DNA of 64,000 nucleotides from Struthio camelus (taxonomy: Eukaryota > Chordata > Aves > Struthioniformes > Struthionidae), in assembly GCF_040807025.1 (NCBI RefSeq), contig NC_090952.1, positions 17,481,068 through 17,545,067 of the forward strand, written 5' to 3'. Below, piece after piece: positions 47,128-58,900 of this stretch. Both the position numbers and the translations under genes were made by a program. The notes under the pieces are model-generated. The model ran no database searches. It worked only from the letters and a program-made list of their open reading frames with translations, and was not told the origin of the DNA. How positions within the stretch are numbered: the first letter of the stretch is position 1; each line of letters begins with the position of its first letter.

Positions 47128-47161
47128 TTAAGCAACTCTGGCTAAGGGATAGCTTTCAATC
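47128..47161 (-). CDS. POF1B: Candidate alternative last coding exon of POF1B
   Basis: On the minus strand a very long polypyrimidine tract ends CTCTTCCAG before 47161. Joining this exon to a donor at 49585/49584 (AAGAA|gtaatg) gives K-IESYPLARVA and a stop. The mammalian tail reads TKKYRTQYP at this point as I recall it, so the YP is a faint similarity. The alternative is reading straight through the donor to the immediate stop. Confidence 0.3.
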
Positions 47162-47306
47162 CTGGAAGAGAAAAAAAAAGAGAAAAAAAAAAAAAAGCAA
47201 AAGCAGTCTGTCAGAAGATATGCATGTTCCTAACATTTCTGTGTTGGGTATACAAAGCATGGTTCATTTGAGAATATAGTTATTTCTCTAACTTAATCTG
47301 ATTTTT

Positions 47307-47334
47307 AAGTAAGTAAGTAAGTAAGTAAGTAAGT
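47307..47334. repeat. (AAGT)7 microsatellite
   Basis: Seven pure AAGT units. A three-unit copy also occurs at 46425-46436. Confidence 0.9.
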
Positions 47335-48155
47335 GTCTTAAATGGCCAGTGAGCCTTTTCTCCATAACAAACGCTACCCATTTCAGTGCTATAGCAACTA
47401 GTAGCATCAAGGTCAAAGTCAAATCATTAAACTGTGAACAGTTTTGTTTAGCAAGGGGCAGATGTCAGAATTGGCATGATTCGCTGTCTCCAGGAAACTG
47501 AAAAACAAGCTTTTTTCATATTTATGAGAACCACCAAGAACAGGAAGTTATTGTATACTGAAGAAGTAAACATCACAAAATTTCTACCATAGAAGTTGGA
47601 ATTCTCCAATACAAATATGATCAAAGACACCAAGAATGAAATTCCAAATTTCAGATGCACTGAAAAATCAAGACAATGAGTATCTTTAAGGGACTCAGCA
47701 TGATAAATAATAGCTAGTTGAATGACAGTAGCATGTACATGCTACTTACTTTTAGTATATAAGCTACACTATTCAGTTACCTATGAATCAGCATTATTAT
47801 TCAGTAATCAGTAGATAATGAGTTGTCTAACAGCATACAAACACAGCAAGAAACTACATGTGAAGCTTGGAGTAAAGGTGAAGTTAAACTTGATAGCAGT
47901 TTGAGAAGTGCTGCCTGGCAACAGAATAATTTTGTTTTACCTGAAACTTGCACTAGAGACCTCGAGAAACTTCACCTACAAGCAATTCTCATTTAATGAC
48001 CTTGCTCTATTCAAAGGCTGAGTATGCGCCTCTTTTTTCATCCTTATAATGAAAAGTATGACTGACTAACTTTTCAAATAAGGTAGGAGAGGTTTTTGGC
48101 TTGTTCTTTTACAGTAAGCATTACTTCCTTAACATGTTATTAGGTATGGTAATTG

Positions 48156-48180
48156 CATTCAGCTGCAACGCAGCTGAATG
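48156..48180. repeat. Perfect 11-bp inverted repeat with 3-nt loop
   Basis: cattcagctgc and its exact reverse complement flank aac. It lies in the convergent intergenic region or POF1B 3' flank. Confidence 0.85.
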
Positions 48181-48947
48181 AGTTTTAGAGATCAGTAATA
48201 AAACATTGTTTGCAGAGTATCTTATTTTTAGTCCTACCTCGGTTTACATCTCACATATCCTTTTTGAACCTGCCAGATGTTTTACCCTTGGTCTAGTCAG
48301 CTCACAAAACTGTCTTTTTCTTGGTCGTGTCTCCCACAAAGCTAGTGCTACTCTGTTCCTTACGTTCCTTTATTTGTGCTTCTCTTCCATGTTCTGTCCC
48401 TAGATGTCTTCATCAAATTCCAGTATTTGGAACACGTTTGTAAACTGGCCACGGTTATCCTTCTCAAGCGTTTACCTCATATTCAAACTTGACATAAACA
48501 GCTTCTGCCATCTTGTTTTCTAATTTTACTTTAAATAACTCTATTAAAAAAAAAAACCACCACTGCTCTGCATTTCCTGGATCAGGCACTGCTCTCTCTC
48601 AGTGAAGTTTCCATGGTGCTTAATATGCTTTAATAATAGTGCAGAATAATTAATATTTAGGGTACTGCCTACTCAAAACACTGTATCTTTAAACTCTCCA
48701 TCCGAGAGCAGAACGCTGAAAAAGGTCCTAATTCCCTAGTCTGTTTACCCAGTACAGACACCAGTGGCCAGAAAAGTGCCTTGTACATGGTAACAGAGGT
48801 GACTGTTACAGCAACACCCCTTTTTTTGTTAAGGTAATTATGGGTCAGTGAAAAAATGACAGATTGTTTTTCTGTATACCACCTATTAATTATCGCTGTT
48901 TTGCACCAGATAAATACAGCCCCTTGAGTTTAGTCAGTCATGTTGCC

Positions 48948-48978
<31 letters not shown>

Positions 48979-49580
48979 ACTTTGCTTTTTGCAGCCTGGT
49001 TAAGTTAACAACTCCTGATTTCTCTTGCAAGCCAACTTTGGCTACTGTTTTCTTTGAAGTTAAATTAAGTACTTAGGGATTTCAGAAACTGTACAGTTCA
49101 TCTAGATAAACTTACGTGTTTCCGTATTTCTCCCGTCCTCTCAATTACAATAGTTTGTGATTTATTGACTGGTGATGTAACCTTGTAGTCATCAGACAAG
49201 AGACCCAGAATTGGATACTGATTCCTATACCTGTATTAAAAGAGTTGCAATCCTGTAAAATACAACACTAAAATCTGCATACCTACAGCTAAGTCATGAA
49301 GTTTATAATTCTGCTAGTTTCGTTATCAAACCCCAAATATCTCTAGTAGTAACTAAAAAACTGTCTTTTAAATATCAATTTGACATACTGGTTACTCTTC
49401 TAATTGCTATTACGATGCTTAGTAGGAATATCTGTGTTGAATCCACCCTAGATAGGTTTTTCTAGCTTGACTTTTTCTCCAAAAAGCTGAAGAGACAGAG
49501 TGTTAAGAAGTGTGCAGGATGTAAGGATTTAATTAATAGAAACTATACAATGGAAATCAAAAGAAAAATGAACAACTACA

Positions 49581-49658
49581 TTACTTCTTAGTGATGATGG
49601 CTGTTACACCAGGAGACTGATTGCCTGATACTCTCTCTTGCTTCAATCTGAAGATGTC
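49581..49658 (-). CDS. POF1B: POF1B last coding exon (read-through form)
   Basis: The minus-strand acceptor is TTTTCTCAG. It encodes DIFRLKQERVSGNQSPGVTA then IITKK and TAA (49583-49581). It aligns with mammalian LSKLRQEIYSS...TTITTKK, but the stop falls directly after KK, where the mammalian protein continues about 40 residues. Confidence 0.75.
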   Translation of the reverse strand, partial: DIFRLKQERVSGNQSPGVTAIITKK

Positions 49659-50191
49659 CTGAGAAAACCAAAAATAAACAAACATTCAAATGCATTAGTA
49701 TTTGCTAATTCACCAAAGTCACAACAAAATACTTGCAGAAATTCCTCTTGAAGAACAGTCTAAAACATTCTGTCCTTCCAAAAGACTAGCAGAGGAAAGC
49801 GTCATCAAACAATCAGTTAAAAAAAAAAAAAATCCTAATTCTGATTCGGGAGGGTGTAAGCGACTTCTTAGTACATTGCCATCTTCATAGGCAGTATGTT
49901 ATCTTACCTCTTGTTGTTGCTTAATAAAAGCATCTTTCTCCTCCAGCATTGATGTCAGTTCATGCAACCTTATTTGCAAGTCACTGTTACTTCCTTCTCT
50001 CCTTGATATATCGTGCTGGAATTGTGATAACTGAGACTAAAAAAGAAATATGATAAAGAATAGTTAAGTGTTCTGTGTTTCTTGCAGGTGACCTTTAAGC
50101 ATGCATCTACAACTCTGGATATACTTTTTCTTTAGAATCATGAACACTAACACTTGAATTAGTAGGATTTAAAAAACCCTACATATATACA

Positions 50192-50233
<42 letters not shown>

Positions 50234-52845
50234 TTTTTTTTTAATATATATATATACACACATACACACACACACACACAGACATGCACAAAAAGACCTG
50301 ATCACTTTTAAATGAAAAGGTTGGGCTGCACAATAAATTTGGAGAGTACTAGTTGGACTTAATTCAACATTCGTAACTTGCAACACTGAACAAACTGGTT
50401 TCCAGGATGATAAAATATTAATACAACAGATTTAGCTTTATTTTCTAGATTCTTTTTAATCACAGTTTTGTGTTCTACCACAAGGGTTTTGGATCAGTCA
50501 TTAATATCATGCAAGGTAATTGCAGAAATCTAAAGAGTACATTTGTGGTAGATCTTTTCTCTTTCTTAATTAAAAAATAACCTATATACCTGCAGTCAAT
50601 ACAAGGTGAGGAATACACTCATATCAAGTCAATCAACGTACCCTAAGGCTGCGGATCTCACGATCTTTATCCTCTCTCAAGTTGTTGATCATCTCTACGT
50701 ACCGGCTAGAGAGTTCATCTGTGGTGGTCTGAAGTGTTGGATTAGAACAGGTCTACAGAAAATGAAAAATAGCTTTTATTTTTAAAAGAATGTTAGTAAG
50801 TTTAATTGCTCTTCATTGTCTTTGTGTTACTACCGTTGAATTTGAGTAACAGCTTCTGTAAACAGAAAAATGAGCCTATTACCTGTAGTTTCAGGTTCTG
50901 GATCTCTTGCTCCAAGGCACGCTTGCAGTACTCCAGTTCTTTTAACTTACAATCCTTTTCTCCCTCACTGAGCCGAAGAGAAAGAAGTTGTTCTTCCAGA
51001 GAGTGGCATTTTGCAGTACTGTCTCTGAGTCCTTGCTGGAATATACCACGCGTTAATTACTCAAAATACTCAAAGGCCAGCATACGGGCTAGTTTTTGGA
51101 TAACTGCAATTATACTGAGAATGTTTTTAGATTTACCTGCTGCTGACGATTATTTGCTCTCAAGGAAGTCAACATAGTTTCGTACTCTTTCACTTGAGAA
51201 TCTTTAAAAGACAAATCCTTCTTAAGACAGACGTTGTCAGTTTCTAATTTCTGTAAGACAAAAGTGTTTACTGTCAATAGCTGCAATTCTTCAGTAAACC
51301 TTTCCCACCTTCAAAATACAAAGGAACGAGTAATTAATAAGTGATGATTTAGAACTGAGAAAATCTTTAGTTTTCTTGGGACTGCTTTTGTTTTTGTACT
51401 GCATGGCTCAGAGCTGCTCATCACTGTAGTATGTGTGGCTTCCTGTTGCGTGGCAAGCACTGTAGTCTTGGATACTGCTCCTTCAGCCTGTCCCCGAAAG
51501 AATTATTTGTAGCTATTGAACAGAAACCAACAAAAATCTAAAACAAAGACCACTTCACTGCACAGACTACTTGTTTTATGTTAAGGATGACAGGGAAAAC
51601 TCCCTCTCTCCTAATACTGCATTTTAAAAGAGAATGTTGTCAAAGTTTCCAAGCTGACTAAGAGAAGGTTCTGCCATGAGAATTTTTCTGCTTTCAGAAC
51701 AGCAGTTATCTACAGTCTGAATTGGAGCTGTAGAACTGCAGCCTCTGAACTCTGGTACTCCCCCCCGGGGAATCTTTGGAGTTCTTAAAGGTACCAGCTG
51801 ACAACAGCCCTTCTGTAAGTGGGGATACAACTTTCAGTTAGGAGTGAATGGAACTGAGGACCCCTGCTTCCTGGAACAGTGCTAGTATATAAGCAGTTGG
51901 TGTATGCCTTGTCCATGTTAAAAGTAAAAACATTAAGTAATGAGGTAATCAAGTAGCGAAACATTAAGTAATGAGGTAATTCAAAATTCTAAATCTTAAG
52001 TTCACTGTTCAGGGTCTTTCCTTCCTTTGAAAGTGTGTCTTTGGTGTTTTTGGTTCTACAAATTAAAAACTTGAAATCCACTGCTACAGAAAAATCTTCT
52101 AACCTCATCCCACTGTACAAGTCATGCAAGGCTATTAATAAATTCACAGTTCATACTGAAGTATATTAAAGTTTTAAGTTTTAAACTTCATTGCAATGGA
52201 CTTTCTTCGCTGACAGGTATCAACAAGGGAACTGTTGTTCCATGCTGAAGTGTGACTTACCCCCAAATCATCCTGTAAATGGCAAAGCTCTTCACGTAAA
52301 TTTCTGAAAGTGGAAAGCACAAGCCTCAATGATTTATCTGATGTCACTCTCATCTAGGAGGAAAGAAAACAAATGAAAAATACGTATTCTTCTGATTTAT
52401 TAGTGAGCTTCGTTTACAGTATGCTTAGCAATGTGTAAAAGAACAGAACTGCTGAAATAACTGAATAGCTGAAAATAACTTTTACTCCTAGAACCGCTGC
52501 CAAGTCATTGTAGAAACTGCAGACACTAAGAAAGACACATTTTCATGTGTTTCAGTTTGTTCTGCAAATAGCACAATTTTTGAACTATCGGGCCTTATAA
52601 TACAGGATAGAACATTTTTAAAAAGGAAGGAGCTACAGAAGAAAGGAGAGCTGAATTTGTGCTCTAATGAAGGGAAAAATAAATGGGTCAATATTTCACA
52701 ATCAGGTTTTCTGAGAGTTCACAGCTCTGTGAGTTATAGTGATTTAAAAAAGCAGCACCCTACCTGAGAAGCCACAGAGGAATGATTCATCATCTTTGAG
52801 ATCTGTTAAACCAAGCTTTCAGCCCAGGGGCCAGAGCATTAAATA

Positions 52846-52902
<57 letters not shown>

Positions 52903-55900
52903 TAAAAAATGCATAACAGGCCTTTTTCCTTTCAAGGGAAAAAGTTCCCAATGATTAAAGGAATTACCTACATGAAAAAGAAAAGCGATAATGCACAGTA
53001 GACTAACCCTCTTTCCTTTTTTCTGTTAATACACTGTAAAAAGCTGTGTACTAACTCATGCTAGAACACAAACTAACTGTTGCATTTCATGATAAATTTC
53101 TCTTCTAATATTTGAGAGGGGAAAAAAACCACACACAGTAATTCTCAAACTTTTGACTAATCTAGAGAGGCTGAACATCCTATGCAAGAGATTTATTTTT
53201 TAATATCTAGATCAAAACGAAATCCTTGCCCTGTTTCTCTTCCTCCAGTACTTCTCTTAACATCATGCAAGAAATGTCTTGATCCCTCAAATGGAAGAAA
53301 GCTATTAAGATCTCTTTCAATACGGTGATTAACCCGTGTTACATCTGTTAGCCCTAGTGGTGCTATTATGAGACGGAGGGTTCAAACGACGTTTCTAGTG
53401 TAACTTGCCTGTTTTATTCGAATTAAAGTGGAATGAGAGTTTTGACTTACTTATAGTTTTGTTGTCTTTGTTGTGAATTATGCTATTGGGGCTGGATTAA
53501 AAGAAGGAATCAAGTCAGAATGGTTAAATTTAGAACGTAAAAATGTAAGTCCCCACTCAGCAACTGCTTAGTTCTAGAGATGGCTGAATTCTGTAGGTGT
53601 CGTGTACTTTCACAGTGAAAATCTCCATGCTCTTAGACTTGAGTGTCCGTGCCAACCCAGAACCCTCTTTGTCTGAAGGGCTTGACAGCTAGCTCAAAAT
53701 CCTCCTCAGATTTAACAACATACCCCACAAAACGATCTCTTCAAGACACCTGCAGTAGCTGTGGTCTGTCTGAGAGCACACTTCATATGTATGCTGACAG
53801 AATCTGGCTCCACAAAAGAAGTTTATCTGCCTTTTTTTTTTTTTTTTTTAAAAACATAGGTGTGAGACTATAAAACCAGGTACGTGTTAGAAAACAGGAA
53901 ATACAGGATTCAACTCTTCCACATAGAGGTCAACTGAACCTGCTTCTCTGGGACAGTGTTCTAACTTGAGGTCCTAAAATAATTTGGTCAGTGTCCTTGT
54001 CTATCCTAAAAGAACCACAGAATACTTCAGGTTGAAAGGGACCTCAGGAGGTCATCTTGTCTGACCTCTTGTGTAAAGCAGGCTTAGCTGTGAGGTCAGA
54101 CCAGTCAGCTCAGGGCTTTGTTCACATAAATTTCAACCTATCCCCAGGAAGCGATTCTGCGCTGTAGCACTCAGGTAGGATCTAGCCCAGGGAGATAAGA
54201 TTTAGACACATCTGCCTAAGCAGTGCAGGTTGTTTTAGATCCTCTTCTAACATACCTAAATCTCAAATGGTACACTGTTCTCGAGTCAACGCTGGCATTC
54301 ATGCTACAGCGCTGTTTTTTTAATGGATTATCAAAGGTGAGTGCCAACTGCAAACAGCTACCTTAAAACACTTCACGTAGGTCAGTATTATTCTAAAAAA
54401 CAAACGACAAAGAGTATTATAACGAACCGCCATTATCAGAACCTTGCATTCTTGCCCGATTACCTTTCAGCCACGTCTATGTGGCTGTTGCGTTGAATAA
54501 AAAAAATAGGTTGCGATGGCTAGGTAGCTAAAGAATGAGACGAGGAGAAAAACAAAATCCATTTATAAATGGAATCAAAACAGAAATGGTTGAGTTTTGT
54601 TACTGAATGTCATAAGCATGCACAGACATGAGCAACATGTTATACATGCTTAACCAGAATATTTGTGGAAGATGAGACATAGATTATAAACACCAGATGC
54701 AGTAGGTAACTGATAGCCAATTTAACATTCAATAAAACGCCTGCTGTTCACCTTTAACTTTTAAAGTAAAGTCTTAATATAAAGCACAAAATAAAAACAG
54801 AAAGACCAGCATTTTCATCTAATTATTTGTTAACAGTCAAGATTGTTTCCAGTGAAACTGCAAGAAAGCTGCAATAAAGCTCTGTTTAAAATACACAATC
54901 TTTGGAAGCAGCTGCCACAACATGTCACTTGAAGCCATCTGTATGATTTCAGACATGCTGCATTAGAATAAACGGAATAAGTAGAATATGGAGTAAAGCA
55001 TGTTATGGACACATTCCTTAGTATGTGTAAGCCAGCTTCTACTGTTCCACGTTACTGTTCATTTCCATACATACCCTCCACCCCATTCACATACCTGGAG
55101 GAGATAACGAATCTGCTGCTTTGTTGCCTCAGACAGTCCTTTGGGAATTAAATCTTCAACATCTTCAATCTAAGCAAAGAAGGGAGAAAGCGGGGCCGGG
55201 GGGGGGGGGAGGGAGGGGGAATGATTATTTGCCTTTGACATCTTCATTAAGAATGTTGCCTGGTAGATCATAATGTCTTTTCCTTAACTACATCTCTTTA
55301 CTGTGAGAAAGACATTTAGTACTAGGCAAAATACAATGAAAATAGATCAAAGTGTATCCAGAAGACGTGCAATCCTATATATGTGTGGCATTAAAAAACA
55401 GATGAAGTGATAACGTCAAGTATATTTTCATTAGATGGATATTTGAATCATTAAGTTTAACTTTTATTGTAAAAGCAGTGTTCGAAACGATCCTCTCTCA
55501 GAAACAGCAGTTAACACTAAAACAGAACTCCAAGGAGTTTGTGATACAATCACATCTCACGTTTCTAAGTAACACGCTGTCAGTAAACAAACCGTGACCA
55601 ACGTGCCACAAGAGATACTGCCAGTGATTAACTGGCATTGCATCATGTCATTTAATCCTGAGCAAATATTTCTGTCATACACATGATGCCTTTAAAAATA
55701 ATAAATGTGTTGATGATATGATATGGGGATGTGATGTTACAATGACACGGTACTGCCAGATTCTCAAAAATGAATCCAGCATAGCTGGAGCTTTTGGTAA
55801 ACGTAGCAAGTCTGCTTTCTCAACTTAAGTTCTTCTTTCTGTGAGAGGCAATATTCGCCACTTCTAATGCATAGCAGTACATGTTGCTAAACAGCTTCTC

Positions 55901-58900
55901 TATTGGCAAGAGAGTGAAAGATCCTTTACAAGAAATGCATACTGTATACATTTGTAGCTCTGCAAGTCCGTTTTACAATGAAACCATAATTGGCACAAGA
56001 GGAAAGACTTTCAAAATTGTACTCTGATAAGGTATTGGAATAATGCAAATTATATTAAAGTTCACTTGTTGTTGCAAATATACGCCTATCAGTCGGTTTC
56101 AGAATCTTAACGTTATTAGCAATCAGGAATCATTAACTAACACAGACTGTCATCTTTATACTAAACAGACTGGACCACATCCTTCAGTTCCACTGGACTG
56201 GACTTAATTTGCTTCAAAACTGAAGATCCACACAATTCTTACTAACACGAAATGTTAGAAAACAGCTTGTAAGAGCATGCCTGCTGCTTACCTGACTGGT
56301 AAGTTCAATGTCATGGTTCCTATAAGACAAAATCCAAGGGACCAATTAACAGAACGCTTCTTGGTAACTGGGAAATTGTGACCACATTCACAACCATAAA
56401 AAGACCATCTTTTAAGGTACTAACAGAGCTCTTTATACTCCTTTTAAGGTGACAGGTAAATATGAGTTGTTAAACAGTAGTCCATACGGAGATATCTGAG
56501 TAGACTGGAATACTAACAGAAGTGTAGTTAGCACAGTGCTTCCCTTAGACTACCTCTATTTCGTTGGGCAGTTATCCCAATTATGTTAGGTCAACCCAGT
56601 TACATTCAGAACTGGCTTGGGTAACGGCTTTGCCCAAAACAGCGCTGCAATACATTGACACGCCTGAACTGTTTAGGAGTGTCAGGATTCTTCTTGATGT
56701 TTAAATTCCTCTTTTTACATGCTATGCCAATTTCTTTTTCAGACCCCTTTTGCTTATTTCAATGGAGTACCACCAAACGAGAGCAGGTGAGAGGTGGGGA
56801 AAGGAATGAAATAACGGTAATTGTGAGAGAAGGGTAAGAAGACCTGTAAAGACTCAGAGATTACTAACTTTTGAGAGTGCATTTCTTTTCAAAATCAAAT
56901 AATCTATAGGCCCCTGCAGAAGACATACTTGACATTAATTTGCCTGTAGATAGCGCACATCATGCTATATACCATGACCATCTTTTAATCCACGATGTAA
57001 CAGTTGTTTCATTCTTCAGGACTAGTAATAGGATTGCATCATTAAATATATCTTAACAGTATGCTCTAAGCATATTTAAGTTTGTTCTATCTACTATTTT
57101 AATAGCCAGGGAATAAATAATTTTTATTGCGTATTAGTCTACACAATTTGAAAGAGCACTGAATTCAGTTAATTTATTTGGCCTACAGCCTTGCTTTATA
57201 TCCGCAGGTACTCAGTAAGTTATATTACTGTAAAATACACTTCCAATTCTATTTCTCCGAAAAAATCAACTTACAAACAGTATTGAGCTCTCAACTGCGC
57301 ATTCCTAGGATTTGTGGAATACCAAAATGATAGAACAGATATAACGACAATACCTTCCTCCTATCTTTTCCACATGCTGTAGTAAACAACTGTACAAGTC
57401 ATTGGTCTTGCGGTTCAGTTCAGCAAGCAGCTCACCAAAGTAGCGGCAGTCCAGCTGGTCATTATTTTCCTGAGGGCAACTCACCTAACAGAAGATGCAC
57501 AAGACACGCACACAAGAACACCATAGTTGAGTTCCCTTCTTCAGGATGAAAGCTGAACGCTACGATCATGATGGATTTGTTTGCTGTTATTAATTTGCAA
57601 TTTATTTACACTACTCTTTTCCTAGGTTTTGCATCTTCCACGTCTTCTGTTTTTCAATACATAAATGACTTATTTTACAGCAACAAGAATAGGCCAAGGA
57701 GTATCTCCTCCTACAGCAGTGACATCATCATTACTCTAACATAGAAAATGTGAAGAATTGGCAAATCTTTCATTAATATACACGCTTCCACACCTATAGT
57801 GGATAACCCCTATGAACAGCACCCAGATGCACCTCAAGTAGGTGCAAGATTCCCCACTGCAAAAATTGTATTTGTATTCTCACTGCTTTTGCTTACATTC
57901 ATGCATTGGAGTATATCCGATGGCTGAGTTGAGAAGTTCCTGGATTCCTTCCCAGGGTCAATTTCAGAAGCGTTTACAGAAAGGCACTGATTTACAAGTC
58001 CAACAAGACCTTAAAGCACCTCCAATTTAAGTTAAAATGTTTATGTATGCAAACAATGAAAGAATTTAAACTAGCCCAAACTGAGTTTACCTGAGTTAGT
58101 TTACTGTAGTGTTTGGCTATGGGAAATACCACACAGGTCTAACGCTAACGTCACTAAAGTATGCTTGTCTTGCCATCTGTATAATGAATAGACGCACAGA
58201 AAGGGACTACTACATTTCCCCTTCCCCCTGACAAAAAATAGTAGTATGCACGTGTAGTGAGCCTCTGGCAACCCTTAGAAACTTCAGAAGGTGGAACCCA
58301 CTGGAGGAAGCTAATGAACGGGTAAAATGAAGAGTGAAAGAAGCTAGTTTTGTACTTCCAGTGAATCTATGTCAAATACACCTACATCAAATTGCAATAT
58401 ATTTCAAATCCTCATTGATCAGTTTAGATAGAGAGCAATTCTGAATTTTATGCCTGTCCAGCTTATACGGTAATTGTAACTTTTTCCAGAACTAAAGGCA
58501 TAATTCTTTTATTGTTCATTCCTAGGGTTTGAAAGGCACAAACTTTAAAATCAAGTTCAAAAATTAAATGGCTCAAAAGCTGTAAGCGTAAAGTTCACAT
58601 CATTTTACTCCGCCTCTACGCCTGCAAAGATGCAAAGGTTCACAGGAAAAGGCTCCTCAGAAAATACACCTATTTCATATCTGGATTTAAAAAATTACCT
58701 ATCTAACAAGTGTCTGTGTATTAGACATGAATTTTATATATTTTGCTCTTATCTTACAGTAAGCTATATGATCAAAAGAAACAAAACCATGTTAAGTTCT
58801 TTGTTTTAAGCTAAGAATCATGTCCATCTGAGTCCTCTGAAATCTATAAGCCTGATTAGACAACATCATAGTACCCTTCCTAGGCAAAACTTAGGCAGTT

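Larger units (their letters stand above)
38206..49580. other. Convergent intergenic DNA between ZNF711 and POF1B (may include POF1B 3' UTR or last exon)
   Basis: No independent gene was recognised on either strand. Open frames around 41.1-41.6 kb and 43.3-43.8 kb are short and lack family or splice support. The region contains AAGT microsatellites (45076, 46425, 47307), a 14-G run at 45178-45191, a perfect hairpin at 48156-48180 and a candidate alternative POF1B terminal exon at 47128-47161. Confidence 0.5.

Noticed and set aside
50159-50386. Minus-strand frame of 75 codons
   Set aside because: It is a translation of the AT/CA microsatellite.
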